Shown here piece after piece: positions 15,585 to 24,778 of a stretch of DNA of 64,000 nucleotides. Source of the stretch: an uncultured Altererythrobacter sp. (GTDB taxonomy: Bacteria; Pseudomonadota; Alphaproteobacteria; Sphingomonadales; Sphingomonadaceae); contig CAJXNC010000002.1 of the NCBI GenBank assembly GCA_913056125.1, positions 124,001 to 188,000 on the forward strand. Reading direction: 5' to 3'. The stretch's first letter is position 1. Each line of letters starts with the position of its first letter. Both the position numbers and the translations under genes were made by a program. The notes under the pieces are model-generated. The model worked only from the letters and a program-made list of their open reading frames with translations. It did not search any database and had not been told where the DNA came from.

Positions 15585-17381
15585 ATGATCGAAGTACCCA
15601 ATTATCATGCAATCGCGGCGATGGTGCTGACCGTCGGCGTCTTTGTCGCTTTTGCACGCGGACGCATGTCGACCGAGATCGTATCGCTGCTAACCATCGC
15701 CATCATTGCGGTCGGGCTCTATTTCTTTCCCCTGCCGCACACCACGCGCACGGACGGCCTCACGCTCGCATTTGGCGGATTCGGGCATTACGCGCTGATC
15801 ACGATCTGCTCGCTGATGATCCTCGGTCGCGGCCTGGTGGTGACGGGAGCGCTCGAACCGGCCGCTCGTGCCCTCGAATCGGTGTGGAAGCTGAATCTAC
15901 AGCTCGGCCTGCTTGTGTCGCTTGCGCTCGCATTCTTCCTCTCGATGATCGTCAACGACACTCCGATCCTGGTCCTGTTGCTGCCGATCTTCGTGGCCCT
16001 GGCGCAGCGCGGGGCGATGCCGGCTTCGAAGACTCTGATCCCGCTTAACGCGGCCGTGTTGATCGGCGGCATGGCAACGACCATCGGTACATCGACGAAC
16101 CTGCTGGTGGTCGGCATTGCCAGCGACCTGGGTATGCCCTCCATGTCCGTGTTCCATTTCACCCCGATCGTGCTGGCGGCCGCACTGGTTGCATTTCCCT
16201 ATCTCTGGCTGGTCATGCCGCGCTTGCTGCCGGACAACAGTCCCGACCAGATCCAGGCGGTGCGCCGCTTCTTCATCCGCATGCGCGTGCCGCAGGCTAG
16301 CGATCTCATCGGCAAGCATTTCGACGAAGTGGTCGAGAAGCTGCCCAAGGATTTCCGCTTCGAGGAGCGCCCCGACGGGACGTTCCGGGCAGGCAACCGC
16401 TTGCTGATTTCGGGCACGCACGATGCGCTGGAGGACGCCAATCGTATCCTCAAGGGCGAGGTCGCCCCGACCTGGGTGATCGAACGAATCCGGGCCGATG
16501 CCGCCAGTGCGCAGGAAGACATCAAGGTCAAGGAACTGGTCGTCACCGCCGATTCGCGGATTATCGGTCGCACGCTCGCGACATCGGGGATTGCCAACAA
16601 TTACGGCGTTGCCGTGCTCGGTATCCACAAGCCGGACCGGCTCATGCATCATCGAGAAGACGATGTCGGCCGCGAGATCAGGATGGCGGAAGGCGATGTG
16701 CTGCTGGTCATGGGCCTGGAAAGCGCGATCCGCGACTTTGCCGGGGGCGACAGCCTGCTCCAGCTCGAAGGCGGGCGCGACATGCCGCGCCGATCCAAGG
16801 CCGCGCTGGCTGCCGGTATCATGTTCGGATCGGTGCTTACCGCGTCTATCGGCCTCCTGCCGATTGCCATTTCCGCCCTGGCGGGCGCGATCCTGATGTT
16901 CCTGACCGGCTGTGTGAAGTTCGACCGCGTGGGCAGGGCACTTTCGGCCAAGGTGATCGTGCTGGTCGCGGCCAGCATCGCCATCGGCCGTGTCATCCTT
17001 GATAGCGGTGCGGCGTCATGGCTGGGCGAAGTCCTCGCCATGGGCCTGCAATTCCTGCCCGCGGCAGGCGTGCTGGCGGCCATCATGCTGTTCGTGACGC
17101 TGCTGACCAATTTTGCATCGAACGCCACGGCAGCGACGGTGGGTACGCCTATTGCATTTAATATTGCCAGCGAGCTGGGCCTGCCGCAGGAGCCGCTGAT
17201 CCTCGCCGTGCTGTTCGGCTGCAACCTGTGTTACGCGACGCCGATCGCCTACCAGACCAACATGCTGATTATGGCGGAGGGCAATTACAAGTTCGCGGAC
17301 TATTTGCGCACCGGGGTTCCGCTTGTCCTGCTGATGGTGGCGACGCTCAGTTTCCTGCTCGTCATGTCCTACGGCATGTAG
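15585..17381 (+). CDS. SLC13/DASS-type permease with RCK-C domains
   Basis: A 598-residue inner-membrane transporter. N-terminal membrane segments (residues 1-210) contain NDTPILVLLLP and the signature TTIGTSTNLLVVG. A cytoplasmic middle part (about 215-390) carries two TrkA-C-like regulatory domains, including SGTHDAL and MAEGDVLLVMG. The C-terminal membrane block has the second pseudo-symmetric motif NFASNATAATVGTPIA. Substrates of this subgroup include sulfate and dicarboxylates; the sequence does not decide. No partner genes adjoin it. Confidence 0.88.
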   Translation: MIEVPNYHAIAAMVLTVGVFVAFARGRMSTEIVSLLTIAIIAVGLYFFPLPHTTRTDGLTLAFGGFGHYALITICSLMILGRGLVVTGALEPAARALESVWKLNLQLGLLVSLALAFFLSMIVNDTPILVLLLPIFVALAQRGAMPASKTLIPLNAAVLIGGMATTIGTSTNLLVVGIASDLGMPSMSVFHFTPIVLAAALVAFPYLWLVMPRLLPDNSPDQIQAVRRFFIRMRVPQASDLIGKHFDEVVEKLPKDFRFEERPDGTFRAGNRLLISGTHDALEDANRILKGEVAPTWVIERIRADAASAQEDIKVKELVVTADSRIIGRTLATSGIANNYGVAVLGIHKPDRLMHHREDDVGREIRMAEGDVLLVMGLESAIRDFAGGDSLLQLEGGRDMPRRSKAALAAGIMFGSVLTASIGLLPIAISALAGAILMFLTGCVKFDRVGRALSAKVIVLVAASIAIGRVILDSGAASWLGEVLAMGLQFLPAAGVLAAIMLFVTLLTNFASNATAATVGTPIAFNIASELGLPQEPLILAVLFGCNLCYATPIAYQTNMLIMAEGNYKFADYLRTGVPLVLLMVATLSFLLVMSYGM

Positions 17382-17394
17382 CCCGGGCAGGGGC

Positions 17395-17892
17395 CTAGCT
17401 ACCGATCCGGCGGCGCGATGTGGCCGCGAGCACGGCAAGCTGACGGGCTCGTTCATCCTCGTCATCGATCCCTGCAGAGTCGAGCTGGGCGAGCAATTGG
17501 GCGCGCTCTTCCTCCGACAGCTCGGCGAGCCATTGATCGGTTGCGCGATCGTCGGATGCAGGCATGTCTGGAATGACCGAGCTGGATGCGCCGACACCGC
17601 TTGCGCGATCGGTTGGTTCACCAAAGCTTCCGGGGGATGCTTCCTCGCCGAAACTGCCAGAGTTGCTGCGATTGTCGGTCAATTGTGCTTCGCCGTAGCG
17701 GGGCGCGCCGTCGGTATGCCTCTTGCCCGTCTGCGGCGTGTAGCGGATGCCGTCGCTCTGCTGTTGGCGTGCAGCAAACTCGTCATTCCCGCCATCGGCA
17801 AACACGGCAATGCATGCCGTAAGCAGAACGGTGATGATCGCGAAATGGCGATACATCTTCATCGGGAGCGGAGGCATCTTCAACTGGGCCAT
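17395..17892 (-). CDS. Hypothetical protein with N-terminal membrane/signal segment
   Basis: A 165-residue protein. A short charged start is followed by one hydrophobic segment (RHFAIITVLLTACIAVF), then a low-complexity Gly/Ser/Asp-rich stretch, and a C-terminal acidic helix (LAELSEEERAQLLAQLDSAG). The start could also be the internal ATG at 17862. It is transcribed away from the exopolysaccharide operon, sharing the 188-base control region. No family is recognised. Confidence 0.6.
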   Translation of the reverse strand: MAQLKMPPLPMKMYRHFAIITVLLTACIAVFADGGNDEFAARQQQSDGIRYTPQTGKRHTDGAPRYGEAQLTDNRSNSGSFGEEASPGSFGEPTDRASGVGASSSVIPDMPASDDRATDQWLAELSEEERAQLLAQLDSAGIDDEDERARQLAVLAATSRRRIGS

Positions 17893-17917
17893 GGGAAAAC
17901 CACATAGTGGGGATGGG

Positions 17918-17946
17918 TTAACCATCGCTCCGACAATCATGGTTAA
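17918..17946 (+). promoter_or_regulatory. Inverted pair of CtrA-like half sites
   Basis: TTAACCAT (17918-17925) and ATGGTTAA (17939-17946) form a perfect 8-bp inverted repeat with a 13-base gap. TTAACCAT matches a known form of the alphaproteobacterial CtrA recognition half site. It lies between the divergent hypothetical gene and the exopolysaccharide operon, closer to the former. Confidence 0.45.
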
Positions 17947-17999
17947 CATCGTCTTGCCGGAGAATCCTTCCGACCGGGAAACCATGAGCTTTCCCTGCT

Positions 18000-18010
18000 G
18001 TAAAGTTTAC
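18000..18010 (+). promoter_or_regulatory. Short palindrome GTAAA-G-TTTAC
   Basis: A perfect 11-base palindrome about 70 bases before the sugar transferase start. It has the size and AT-rich character of a transcription factor site in otherwise GC-rich DNA. The factor is unknown. Confidence 0.35.
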
Positions 18011-18080
18011 CGACATTTCACCTCTGGCCACTAGTTCGGTGTCAGTTCGCATCTTGGGGCGGACTTGGCTGGCCGGAAGT

Positions 18081-19466
18081 ATGATCAGACTGTTCAAACA
18101 CTACGTTCCGCATGCGGTCCTGCTTCTGGGCCTGATCGACTTTGCCCTGCTTCTTCTGGCCAACGACCTGGCATGGAGCTTTCGTGCTTCGCAGATCGAC
18201 ATGGACCCCGGATCGTGGACCGAACGGATGCCTACGATTGCCGGCATTTCGGCGATTACTCTGACTTCGATGATCGCGGTCGGCGTGTTCGGCGCCGATG
18301 CCCTTCGATCGATGCGTTTCGCCTGCGCTCGCCTGCTTGTGGCGGTCAGCCTGTCGGTGCTGGGCCTGGCATTCCTCGATTTCATCTTGCCGGGACAAAC
18401 CTTCTGGCGCTCGATCCTGCTCTACGGGATGACCCTGGCGATCGTCTTCCTGACGCTCAACCGCCTCATCGTCGGCGGTATATTGGGAGCCAGTGCTTTC
18501 CGCCGCCGCGTGATGGTGATGGGGTCGGGCCTGCGCGCAAAGCGCATCAAGGAATTGAGCGAACGTCCCGAAAGCGGTTTCGTCGTGGTCGGCTTTGTCG
18601 GCATGGGGGCCAAGGACCCTGCAGTCGAGGAGGCTATCGAGCGCTCGGCAATCCACGATCTTTCACGTTTCGTCGGCAATCTCGGCGCCAGCGAAGTGGT
18701 GCTTGCTCTTGAAGAACGGCGCAACGCGCTACCGCTCAAGGACCTGCTGCGCATCAAGACGCTGGGCGTACACGTCAATGATTTCTCCAGCTTCATGGAG
18801 CGCGAGACCGGTCGCGTCGATCTCGACACGCTCAATCCCAGCTGGCTGATCTTTTCCGACGGCTTTTCTTCCAGTCGCGCCATTTCGAGCGCTGCCAAAA
18901 GGCTGTTCGATATCATCGTCAGCAGCCTGCTGCTGGCGCTGACGCTGCCGATCATCCTGGTTTTTGCACTGATCGTGAAGCTCGATAGCAAGGGGCCCGC
19001 CTTCTTCCGACAGCAGCGCGTGGGCCTCTACGGACAGCCTTTCGAGTTGGTCAAGCTGCGCTCGATGCGGGTCGATGCCGAAAAGGACGGTGCCAAATGG
19101 GCCGAGAAAGGCGATCCGCGCATCACCCGCGTCGGTGCCTTTATCCGCAAGGTGCGGATCGACGAGTTGCCGCAGGTCTGGACTGTGCTCAAGGGGCAGA
19201 TGAGCTTTGTCGGCCCGCGTCCCGAAGTGCCGCAATTCGTCCACGATCTCGAAGATGAGCTGCCCTATTATTCGGAGCGCCACATGGTGAAGCCCGGCAT
19301 TACCGGCTGGGCGCAGATCAATTATCCCTATGGCGCATCGATCGAGGATTCTCGGCACAAGCTCGAATACGATCTCTATTACGCCAAGAACTACACGCCC
19401 TTCCTCGACCTGCTGATCCTGCTGCAGACCCTGCGCGTCATCCTCTGGCCGGAGGGCGCCCGATGA
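18081..19466 (+). CDS. Polyprenyl sugar-phosphate transferase, PEP-CTERM-system type (EpsB2-like)
   Basis: Initiates exopolysaccharide repeat units by putting a sugar-1-phosphate on undecaprenyl phosphate. Four membrane segments lie in residues 10-125, a CoA-binding-like Rossmann region (VMVMGSGLRAKRIKEL) in the middle, and the bacterial sugar transferase domain from about 270 on. That domain shows KRLFDIIVS, FELVKLRSMRVDAE, RKVRIDELPQ, SFVGPRPEVP and PGITGWAQINY. The ATG at 18081 follows a GGAAG ribosome site and gives the usual MIRLFKHYVP start. It overlaps the next gene (ATGA), tying it to the PrsK/PrsR pair. Confidence 0.9.
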   Translation: MIRLFKHYVPHAVLLLGLIDFALLLLANDLAWSFRASQIDMDPGSWTERMPTIAGISAITLTSMIAVGVFGADALRSMRFACARLLVAVSLSVLGLAFLDFILPGQTFWRSILLYGMTLAIVFLTLNRLIVGGILGASAFRRRVMVMGSGLRAKRIKELSERPESGFVVVGFVGMGAKDPAVEEAIERSAIHDLSRFVGNLGASEVVLALEERRNALPLKDLLRIKTLGVHVNDFSSFMERETGRVDLDTLNPSWLIFSDGFSSSRAISSAAKRLFDIIVSSLLLALTLPIILVFALIVKLDSKGPAFFRQQRVGLYGQPFELVKLRSMRVDAEKDGAKWAEKGDPRITRVGAFIRKVRIDELPQVWTVLKGQMSFVGPRPEVPQFVHDLEDELPYYSERHMVKPGITGWAQINYPYGASIEDSRHKLEYDLYYAKNYTPFLDLLILLQTLRVILWPEGAR

Positions 19467-21598
19467 TGGATGCTGTGTATGACCTGCTGGTAGACGTGCT
19501 CTATGTCGGGGGCGCCATTGCGGCGATCATCCTCGCATTGTGGCTCGCCTCGCAGCGTCCGGGGCCGAGCCGTATTGTCAATCCGATGGTGATCGCGCTG
19601 GGAATTACCGCGCTGTGGGGCCTTGCCGCATTCGGTCTTTCGCCCACCGGACCGCTGACCATGGGCCTGGTCAGCCTCAGCTACCTTGGCTGGCTGGCAT
19701 TGCTGTACGGCCTTTTCGCCACCGATCTGCGCGATCGCAGCGTCTCACCGATCCGACCGGTCTTCCTCTCGCTTGCCCTGCTGGAAATCATGCAGCTTGT
19801 ACTCTTCGCTGTGCGGCTCAACTATGCCGATGAGCCGAGCGCGCAAGAACTCATAACACCGCTTTCCATCATGTTCCGCCTGATGTCCTGCACCGGGGCG
19901 CTGGTCCTCGTGCACAACCTCTATGCGGGCGCGGCGCAGCAGTCGCGCCAAATCCTGCGTTGGCCTGCAGCCGCGCTGGCGACCATGTGGCTGTACGATC
20001 TCAACCTATCCACGGTCGCCTATCTCAGCGAAGAGCCGCCTGTTTTCCTTACCGAGATGCGCAGCCTGGCCATGGTTGCGGTAGTCACCCTGCTGGCGCT
20101 GGGCACGGTTCGAAGTGAGACGAACCTTCGCTTCCAGCCTTCGCGCAGCTTTGCCTTCAGGTCCTTCTCCTTGCTGGTCATCGGCGCCTACCTGGTGGTC
20201 ATGGTGGTGGTGGCGCAGGCCATTGCCTATGCCGGCAACGAGTTCGCGCGCTATATCCAAGTAGGCTTCGTCTTGCTGGCGAGCGCTTTGGCGCTAGCCT
20301 TCCTCCCGTCTAAGAAGATGCGCGGCTGGCTGCGGGTCACAATAGCCAAGAACCTGTTCCAGCACCGCTACGACTATCGTGCCGAATGGCTGCGCTTCAC
20401 CGAGACGATCGGCCGCGCAGGCCCGCAGGCTGCGCCCTTGCATGAACGCGCAGTGCAGGCCGTCGCCGACATTACCGATAGCCCCTCGGGTTTGTTGCTT
20501 ACCCCTCGAGAGGAAGGCGGCCTGGCGCTCGATGCACGCTGGCAGTGGCCGCGCATCGAGATCCCTGCCATTGCCATCGACCAGAAGGGCATGTCTTTCT
20601 TCGAGAAGAGCGAGTTCATCCTCGATCTCGACGATATCCGTGCAGGTCGCACGCAGGGCATCCCCGAATCCGCTACGCCCGAATGGCTGCTGTCCAATGA
20701 GGCCGCCTGGGCCATGGTCCCGCTGCTTCATTACGAAAAGCTCGTCGGCGTGGTTGTGCTCGCTCGTCCGCCTGTCGCGCGCCTGCTCGACTGGGAAGAT
20801 TTCGACCTGTTGCGCGTGGTTGGCCTGCAATTGGCCAGCTACCTTGCGGAGCGGACCAGTCAGGATGCGCTAAGCGAGGCGCAGCGCTTTGACGAATTCA
20901 ACCGGCGCATGGCCTTCGTCATGCACGACATCAAGAACCTTGCCAGCCAGCTCTCCCTGCTTGCGCGCAACGCGGAAAAGCATGCCGACAAGCCGGAATT
21001 CCGCGAGGACATGATCATCACCCTGCGCAACAGCACGGACAAGCTGCAGGCCTTGCTTGAGCGTCTTGGGCGCTATGGCGGAGGCGGTACGGCGGGTAAC
21101 AAGCAGGTTGCGCTCGATCAGGTTATTGCCCGCGTGGTCCAGCAGTATTCCGGCAAATATGAAATCGTCGCTCCCGAGCGTGACGCCTGCACGATCATGG
21201 GTGACGACGAGGCGCTCGAACAGGCACTCCTGCATCTGGTGCAGAATGCCATTGACGCCAGCGAAACCACTGCGCCGGTCTTCCTCGACATGCGTGTGCA
21301 CAATGGCCACGCGATCGTGGAAGTGGTCGATTCTGGCTGCGGCATGAGCCCAGAATTCGTCCGTACGACGCTGTTCAAGCCGTTCCATTCGACCAAGGCG
21401 GGTGGCTTTGGCATCGGCGCGTTCGAAGCGCGTGAGCTGATCCGCGCCATGGGCGGACGACTCGATGTCGAGTCGCGCGAGGGCGTCGGCACGCGCTTCC
21501 TGATCCGCTTCCCGCTCGCCGAAACGAGGGAATTGCTCAGTGCCTTGGGCGGAGATGCCGAACGCAATCCACCAAAAGACAATCCGGAGGTCGCATAA
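19463..21598 (+). CDS. prsK: PEP-CTERM-system histidine kinase PrsK
   Basis: A 711-residue membrane sensor kinase. About nine to ten membrane segments fill residues 10-290, a GAF-like region lies around 320-460, and the kinase core is C-terminal. The phospho-acceptor box is MHDIKNLASQL, with His in an HDIKN form typical of this family. The N box is LVQNAIDAS, G1 is DSGCGM, and the last G box is GFGIGAFEARELIRAMGG. Order and architecture match the PrsK family found beside exosortase loci. The cognate regulator follows with a one-base overlap (TAATG). Confidence 0.9.
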   Translation: MMDAVYDLLVDVLYVGGAIAAIILALWLASQRPGPSRIVNPMVIALGITALWGLAAFGLSPTGPLTMGLVSLSYLGWLALLYGLFATDLRDRSVSPIRPVFLSLALLEIMQLVLFAVRLNYADEPSAQELITPLSIMFRLMSCTGALVLVHNLYAGAAQQSRQILRWPAAALATMWLYDLNLSTVAYLSEEPPVFLTEMRSLAMVAVVTLLALGTVRSETNLRFQPSRSFAFRSFSLLVIGAYLVVMVVVAQAIAYAGNEFARYIQVGFVLLASALALAFLPSKKMRGWLRVTIAKNLFQHRYDYRAEWLRFTETIGRAGPQAAPLHERAVQAVADITDSPSGLLLTPREEGGLALDARWQWPRIEIPAIAIDQKGMSFFEKSEFILDLDDIRAGRTQGIPESATPEWLLSNEAAWAMVPLLHYEKLVGVVVLARPPVARLLDWEDFDLLRVVGLQLASYLAERTSQDALSEAQRFDEFNRRMAFVMHDIKNLASQLSLLARNAEKHADKPEFREDMIITLRNSTDKLQALLERLGRYGGGGTAGNKQVALDQVIARVVQQYSGKYEIVAPERDACTIMGDDEALEQALLHLVQNAIDASETTAPVFLDMRVHNGHAIVEVVDSGCGMSPEFVRTTLFKPFHSTKAGGFGIGAFEARELIRAMGGRLDVESREGVGTRFLIRFPLAETRELLSALGGDAERNPPKDNPEVA

Positions 21599-22962
21599 TG
21601 GCTAATAACAAGCCGAAGCTGCTCATTGTCGAGGACGATGAAGGCCTGCAGGCGCAGCTCAAATGGTCCTATGACGATTTCGACGTGGTCGTGGTCGGTG
21701 ACCGCGAGAGTGCGATTGCCGCCCTGCGCGCAGAGGAACCCAGCGTGGTCACGCTCGACCTCGGCCTTCCGCCAGATCCGGACGGCACGACCGAGGGCTT
21801 TGCCGTGCTCGACGAGATCATGACGCTCAAGCCCGATACGAAGGTGATCGTAGCGACCGGCCATGGTGCCCGCGAAAGCGCGCTGACCGCTATCGAGCGC
21901 GGGGCGTATGATTTCTACCAGAAGCCGGTCGATATCGAACAGCTCGGCCTGATCGTGCGGCGTGCCCTGCAGCTGCACCGGATCGAAGAGGAAAACCGTG
22001 CGCTTGCCGCAAAGGCGGGTGAGGAGAACAAGGTGCTGGGCCGGCTGATTACCGCGGCACCGGAAATGGTCCGCGTGGCGCGCACGATCGAACGTGTCGC
22101 CAATACCAATGTCTCGGTCATGCTGCTTGGCGCGAGTGGTACCGGCAAGGAATTGCTGGCACGCGGCGTGCATGACGAAAGCGACCGTCGCGACGGCAAT
22201 TTTGTGGCGATCAACTGCGCCGCGATCCCGGAAAACCTGCTCGAAAGTGAGCTGTTCGGCCACGAAAAGGGTGCCTTTACCGGTGCGGTAAAAACTACCG
22301 AAGGCAAGATCGAGCAAGCCAATGGTGGCACGCTTTTTCTTGACGAAGTCGGCGACATCCCCCTGCCGCTGCAGGTCAAGCTGCTGCGCTTCATCCAGGA
22401 ACGCACGATCGAGCGCATCGGCGGCCGTAACCAGATCGCGGTCGATACGCGCATCGTCTGCGCCACGCACCAGGACCTGGAAAAGATGATTGGTGAGGGC
22501 GCATTCCGGGAGGATCTCTATTATCGCTTGGCCGAGATCGTGGTGAAGATCCCCTCGCTGGCCGAGCGTCACGGCGATGCCACCCTGCTTGCCAAGGCCT
22601 TCCTCAAGCGTTTTGCCGAGGAGATGAACCCGCAGGTCAAGGGCTTTGCACCCGATGCGCTCGCGGCCATCGATGGCTGGCCCTGGCCTGGCAATGTTCG
22701 CGAACTGGAAAACCGCGTGAAGCGTGCGGTGATCATGGCCGAAGGCAAGCTGGTCATGGCCGAGGACCTCGATCTCGACAATCCCGAGGAAGAGGACGCC
22801 ACTGCGCTCAACCTCAAAAGCGCGCGCGAGCAATCGGACCGCAAGCTCATTCGTCATGCTTTGGCGCGCAGCGAGGGCAATATCTCGAGTACCGCCAAGA
22901 TGCTCGGGATCAGCCGCCCGACGCTGTACGACCTCCTCAAGCAGTATGACCTTCACGCCTGA
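21598..22962 (+). CDS. prsR: PEP-CTERM-box sigma-54 response regulator PrsR
   Basis: NtrC-type activator of 454 residues. The receiver domain has phospho-acceptor D54 in VTLDLGLP. The AAA+ domain has Walker A GASGTGKE from residue 178, the sigma-54 contact loop GAFTGA at 225-230 and Walker B GGTLFLDEVGD. A C-terminal Fis-type helix-turn-helix (SSTAKMLGISRPTLYDLLK) completes it. It should activate sigma-54 promoters for exopolysaccharide or PEP-CTERM genes. I found no clear -24/-12 promoter in the window, so targets probably lie elsewhere. Confidence 0.92.
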   Translation: MANNKPKLLIVEDDEGLQAQLKWSYDDFDVVVVGDRESAIAALRAEEPSVVTLDLGLPPDPDGTTEGFAVLDEIMTLKPDTKVIVATGHGARESALTAIERGAYDFYQKPVDIEQLGLIVRRALQLHRIEEENRALAAKAGEENKVLGRLITAAPEMVRVARTIERVANTNVSVMLLGASGTGKELLARGVHDESDRRDGNFVAINCAAIPENLLESELFGHEKGAFTGAVKTTEGKIEQANGGTLFLDEVGDIPLPLQVKLLRFIQERTIERIGGRNQIAVDTRIVCATHQDLEKMIGEGAFREDLYYRLAEIVVKIPSLAERHGDATLLAKAFLKRFAEEMNPQVKGFAPDALAAIDGWPWPGNVRELENRVKRAVIMAEGKLVMAEDLDLDNPEEEDATALNLKSAREQSDRKLIRHALARSEGNISSTAKMLGISRPTLYDLLKQYDLHA

Positions 22963-24733
22963 CAAGAGGCTGGTCGGCATTGCGCTGGCAGCGCTCGCCT
23001 TTGGCGGGCCGCTGGCGGCTGCGCCGGGTGAAGACGATATTGCCGAGGCCGTCGCTGCGCTCGCACGTGGAGACGGTGTTGCTGCAGAAATGGCCGGCAA
23101 GCGTGCGCTTGACGCCGGGGCTGGGCGCGATGAAGTCTCTGCGCTGATTGGTCAGGGCGAATATCTGCAGGGCGATCTGCGCGATGCGCGCGAATGGCTT
23201 GAAGCCGGCGAATTCGACGCTGCGACTTTCGAACGGGGCTGGCACACGCTTGCCCTGATCGAACTGGCCGATGGGAATTTCGATGCTGCATCGGCGGCGT
23301 TCGACCGGCTTATCGAATCCGGCGATGCCAGTGCGCTCGTCTGGGTGGATATTGCCCGGATGCGCTACGCGTCCGGCGACCATCACGGTTCACTCGATGC
23401 CGCGCGCGAAGCCGTGCGCATGGATTCGCAGGAGCCGCGCGCGGTCGAATATCTCGCTCTGCTGGTCCGGGATGCGCAGGGACTTGGCGCCGCCTTGCCG
23501 GTGCTTCGCGATGCCCTGGAAGTCGCGCCCGAGGATATCGGCTTGCTCGAGCAATATGCGGCAACACTGGGCGATGCCGGGCGGCACAGGCAGATGCTGG
23601 GCGTGGTGCGCCACATGCTTGATGTTTCGCCGGGTAACCCGCGCGCATTCTACCTTCAGGCGATCCTTGCCGCCCGAGCTGGAGAGGATGATCTGGCGAG
23701 GCGCCTGCTATGGAAGACCGGCGGCGCTTTTGACGAGACCGCCGTTGGCCTGATGCTCAAAGGGGTACTCGAGTTCCGTTCGGGCAATTTTGCGCTGGCC
23801 GCGGAGGAATTCGATGCCATGCGCCGCTTGCAGCCGTTTAACGAGACCGCCCTCTTATTGCAGGCGCGCGCGCATCTGGCCAATGGCGAAGGGAACGAGA
23901 CGATTGCCCTGCTGGAGGCACATGCAGAGCGTCCCGATGCTTCCAACTATCTGCTGACTCTGATCGGCCGCGCGCATGAACAATTGGGAGAGCGGCAGAA
24001 GGCGGCAGGCTATCTCGACCGAGCGTCGCGCCGAGTTCCCGTGGTCTCACGTCCGATCCCGGCCTTCCTCACCCGCGACGGCAATGGCCGGGTCGTGGAT
24101 CGAGGTAATCCGGTGACGGTCTTGCGCGAGATGCTCTCAGAAGGGCGGTATTCCGAAGCGCAGGAATTCGCGGGCGAATTCGGGGATCGTTTCCCCGGTT
24201 CCATCGACGTGCAGGTCATTCGCGGCGATGTCTACCTTCTCTCGGGACAGCCGGAACGCGCCCTTGCGCAATATCGCGAGGCCGCGGTCATCCGCCGCAA
24301 CTGGCCGCTGATGCAGCGCATGGTTGCGGCCATGAAATCCGGCGGAGACGAAGCCGCTGCACGACGCATGCTTGGCCGATACCTGGCCGCGAATCCGCGC
24401 GATGCAGCCGCCACGGCGATGCTGGGGCGCATGCAGCGCGATGCAGGCAATCCTGCCCGGGCGACGGCTTTTTTGCGACATGCAGCTGCAATCGGGGGCG
24501 GGGCATCCGATCCGCTGCTGTTGACCGACCTTGCCGAGACCGAAATGCTGCTGGGCAATCTTGCTCAGGCGCAGGAGCGCGCGGAGGCGGCGAACCGCAT
24601 CCAGCGTTCCAGCCGCCGCGTTGCGCAAGTCCTCGCCCACGTGTGGGAAATGCGCGGCGATGGAGCGGCTGTAGAGGAAGTTCTGGCGGCCAAGGTGCAA
24701 GGCGTGGGTGCCAGCGCGCCTGAATCTTCCTAG
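22946..24733 (+). CDS. TPR-repeat protein of the PEP-CTERM system (PrsT-like)
   Basis: A 595-residue, probably exported protein. After a signal-like start (MTFTPDKRLVGIALAALAFGGPLAAAP) come many tandem TPR helices, for example ALIELADGNFDAASAAFDRLI and ARMRYASGDHHGSLDAAREAV. The ATG at 22946 overlaps prsR by 17 bases. PrsT proteins are usually about 900 residues and lipidated; this one is shorter and lacks a lipobox cysteine. The name rests on position behind prsK-prsR plus the repeats. Confidence 0.75.
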   Translation: MTFTPDKRLVGIALAALAFGGPLAAAPGEDDIAEAVAALARGDGVAAEMAGKRALDAGAGRDEVSALIGQGEYLQGDLRDAREWLEAGEFDAATFERGWHTLALIELADGNFDAASAAFDRLIESGDASALVWVDIARMRYASGDHHGSLDAAREAVRMDSQEPRAVEYLALLVRDAQGLGAALPVLRDALEVAPEDIGLLEQYAATLGDAGRHRQMLGVVRHMLDVSPGNPRAFYLQAILAARAGEDDLARRLLWKTGGAFDETAVGLMLKGVLEFRSGNFALAAEEFDAMRRLQPFNETALLLQARAHLANGEGNETIALLEAHAERPDASNYLLTLIGRAHEQLGERQKAAGYLDRASRRVPVVSRPIPAFLTRDGNGRVVDRGNPVTVLREMLSEGRYSEAQEFAGEFGDRFPGSIDVQVIRGDVYLLSGQPERALAQYREAAVIRRNWPLMQRMVAAMKSGGDEAAARRMLGRYLAANPRDAAATAMLGRMQRDAGNPARATAFLRHAAAIGGGASDPLLLTDLAETEMLLGNLAQAQERAEAANRIQRSSRRVAQVLAHVWEMRGDGAAVEEVLAAKVQGVGASAPESS

Positions 24734-24778
24734 CGCCATTGCTGGACAGATCGGGCCGAGCGGGGCAGGGCGCGCCCT

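Noticed and set aside
18011-18080. Sigma-54 (-24/-12) promoter before the PrsK/PrsR operon
   Set aside because: No GG-N10-GC element in the right context was found on reading the gap.
21118-23100. Minus-strand open frame of 660 codons opposite prsK and prsR
   Set aside because: It crosses two conserved genes; no recognisable domain.
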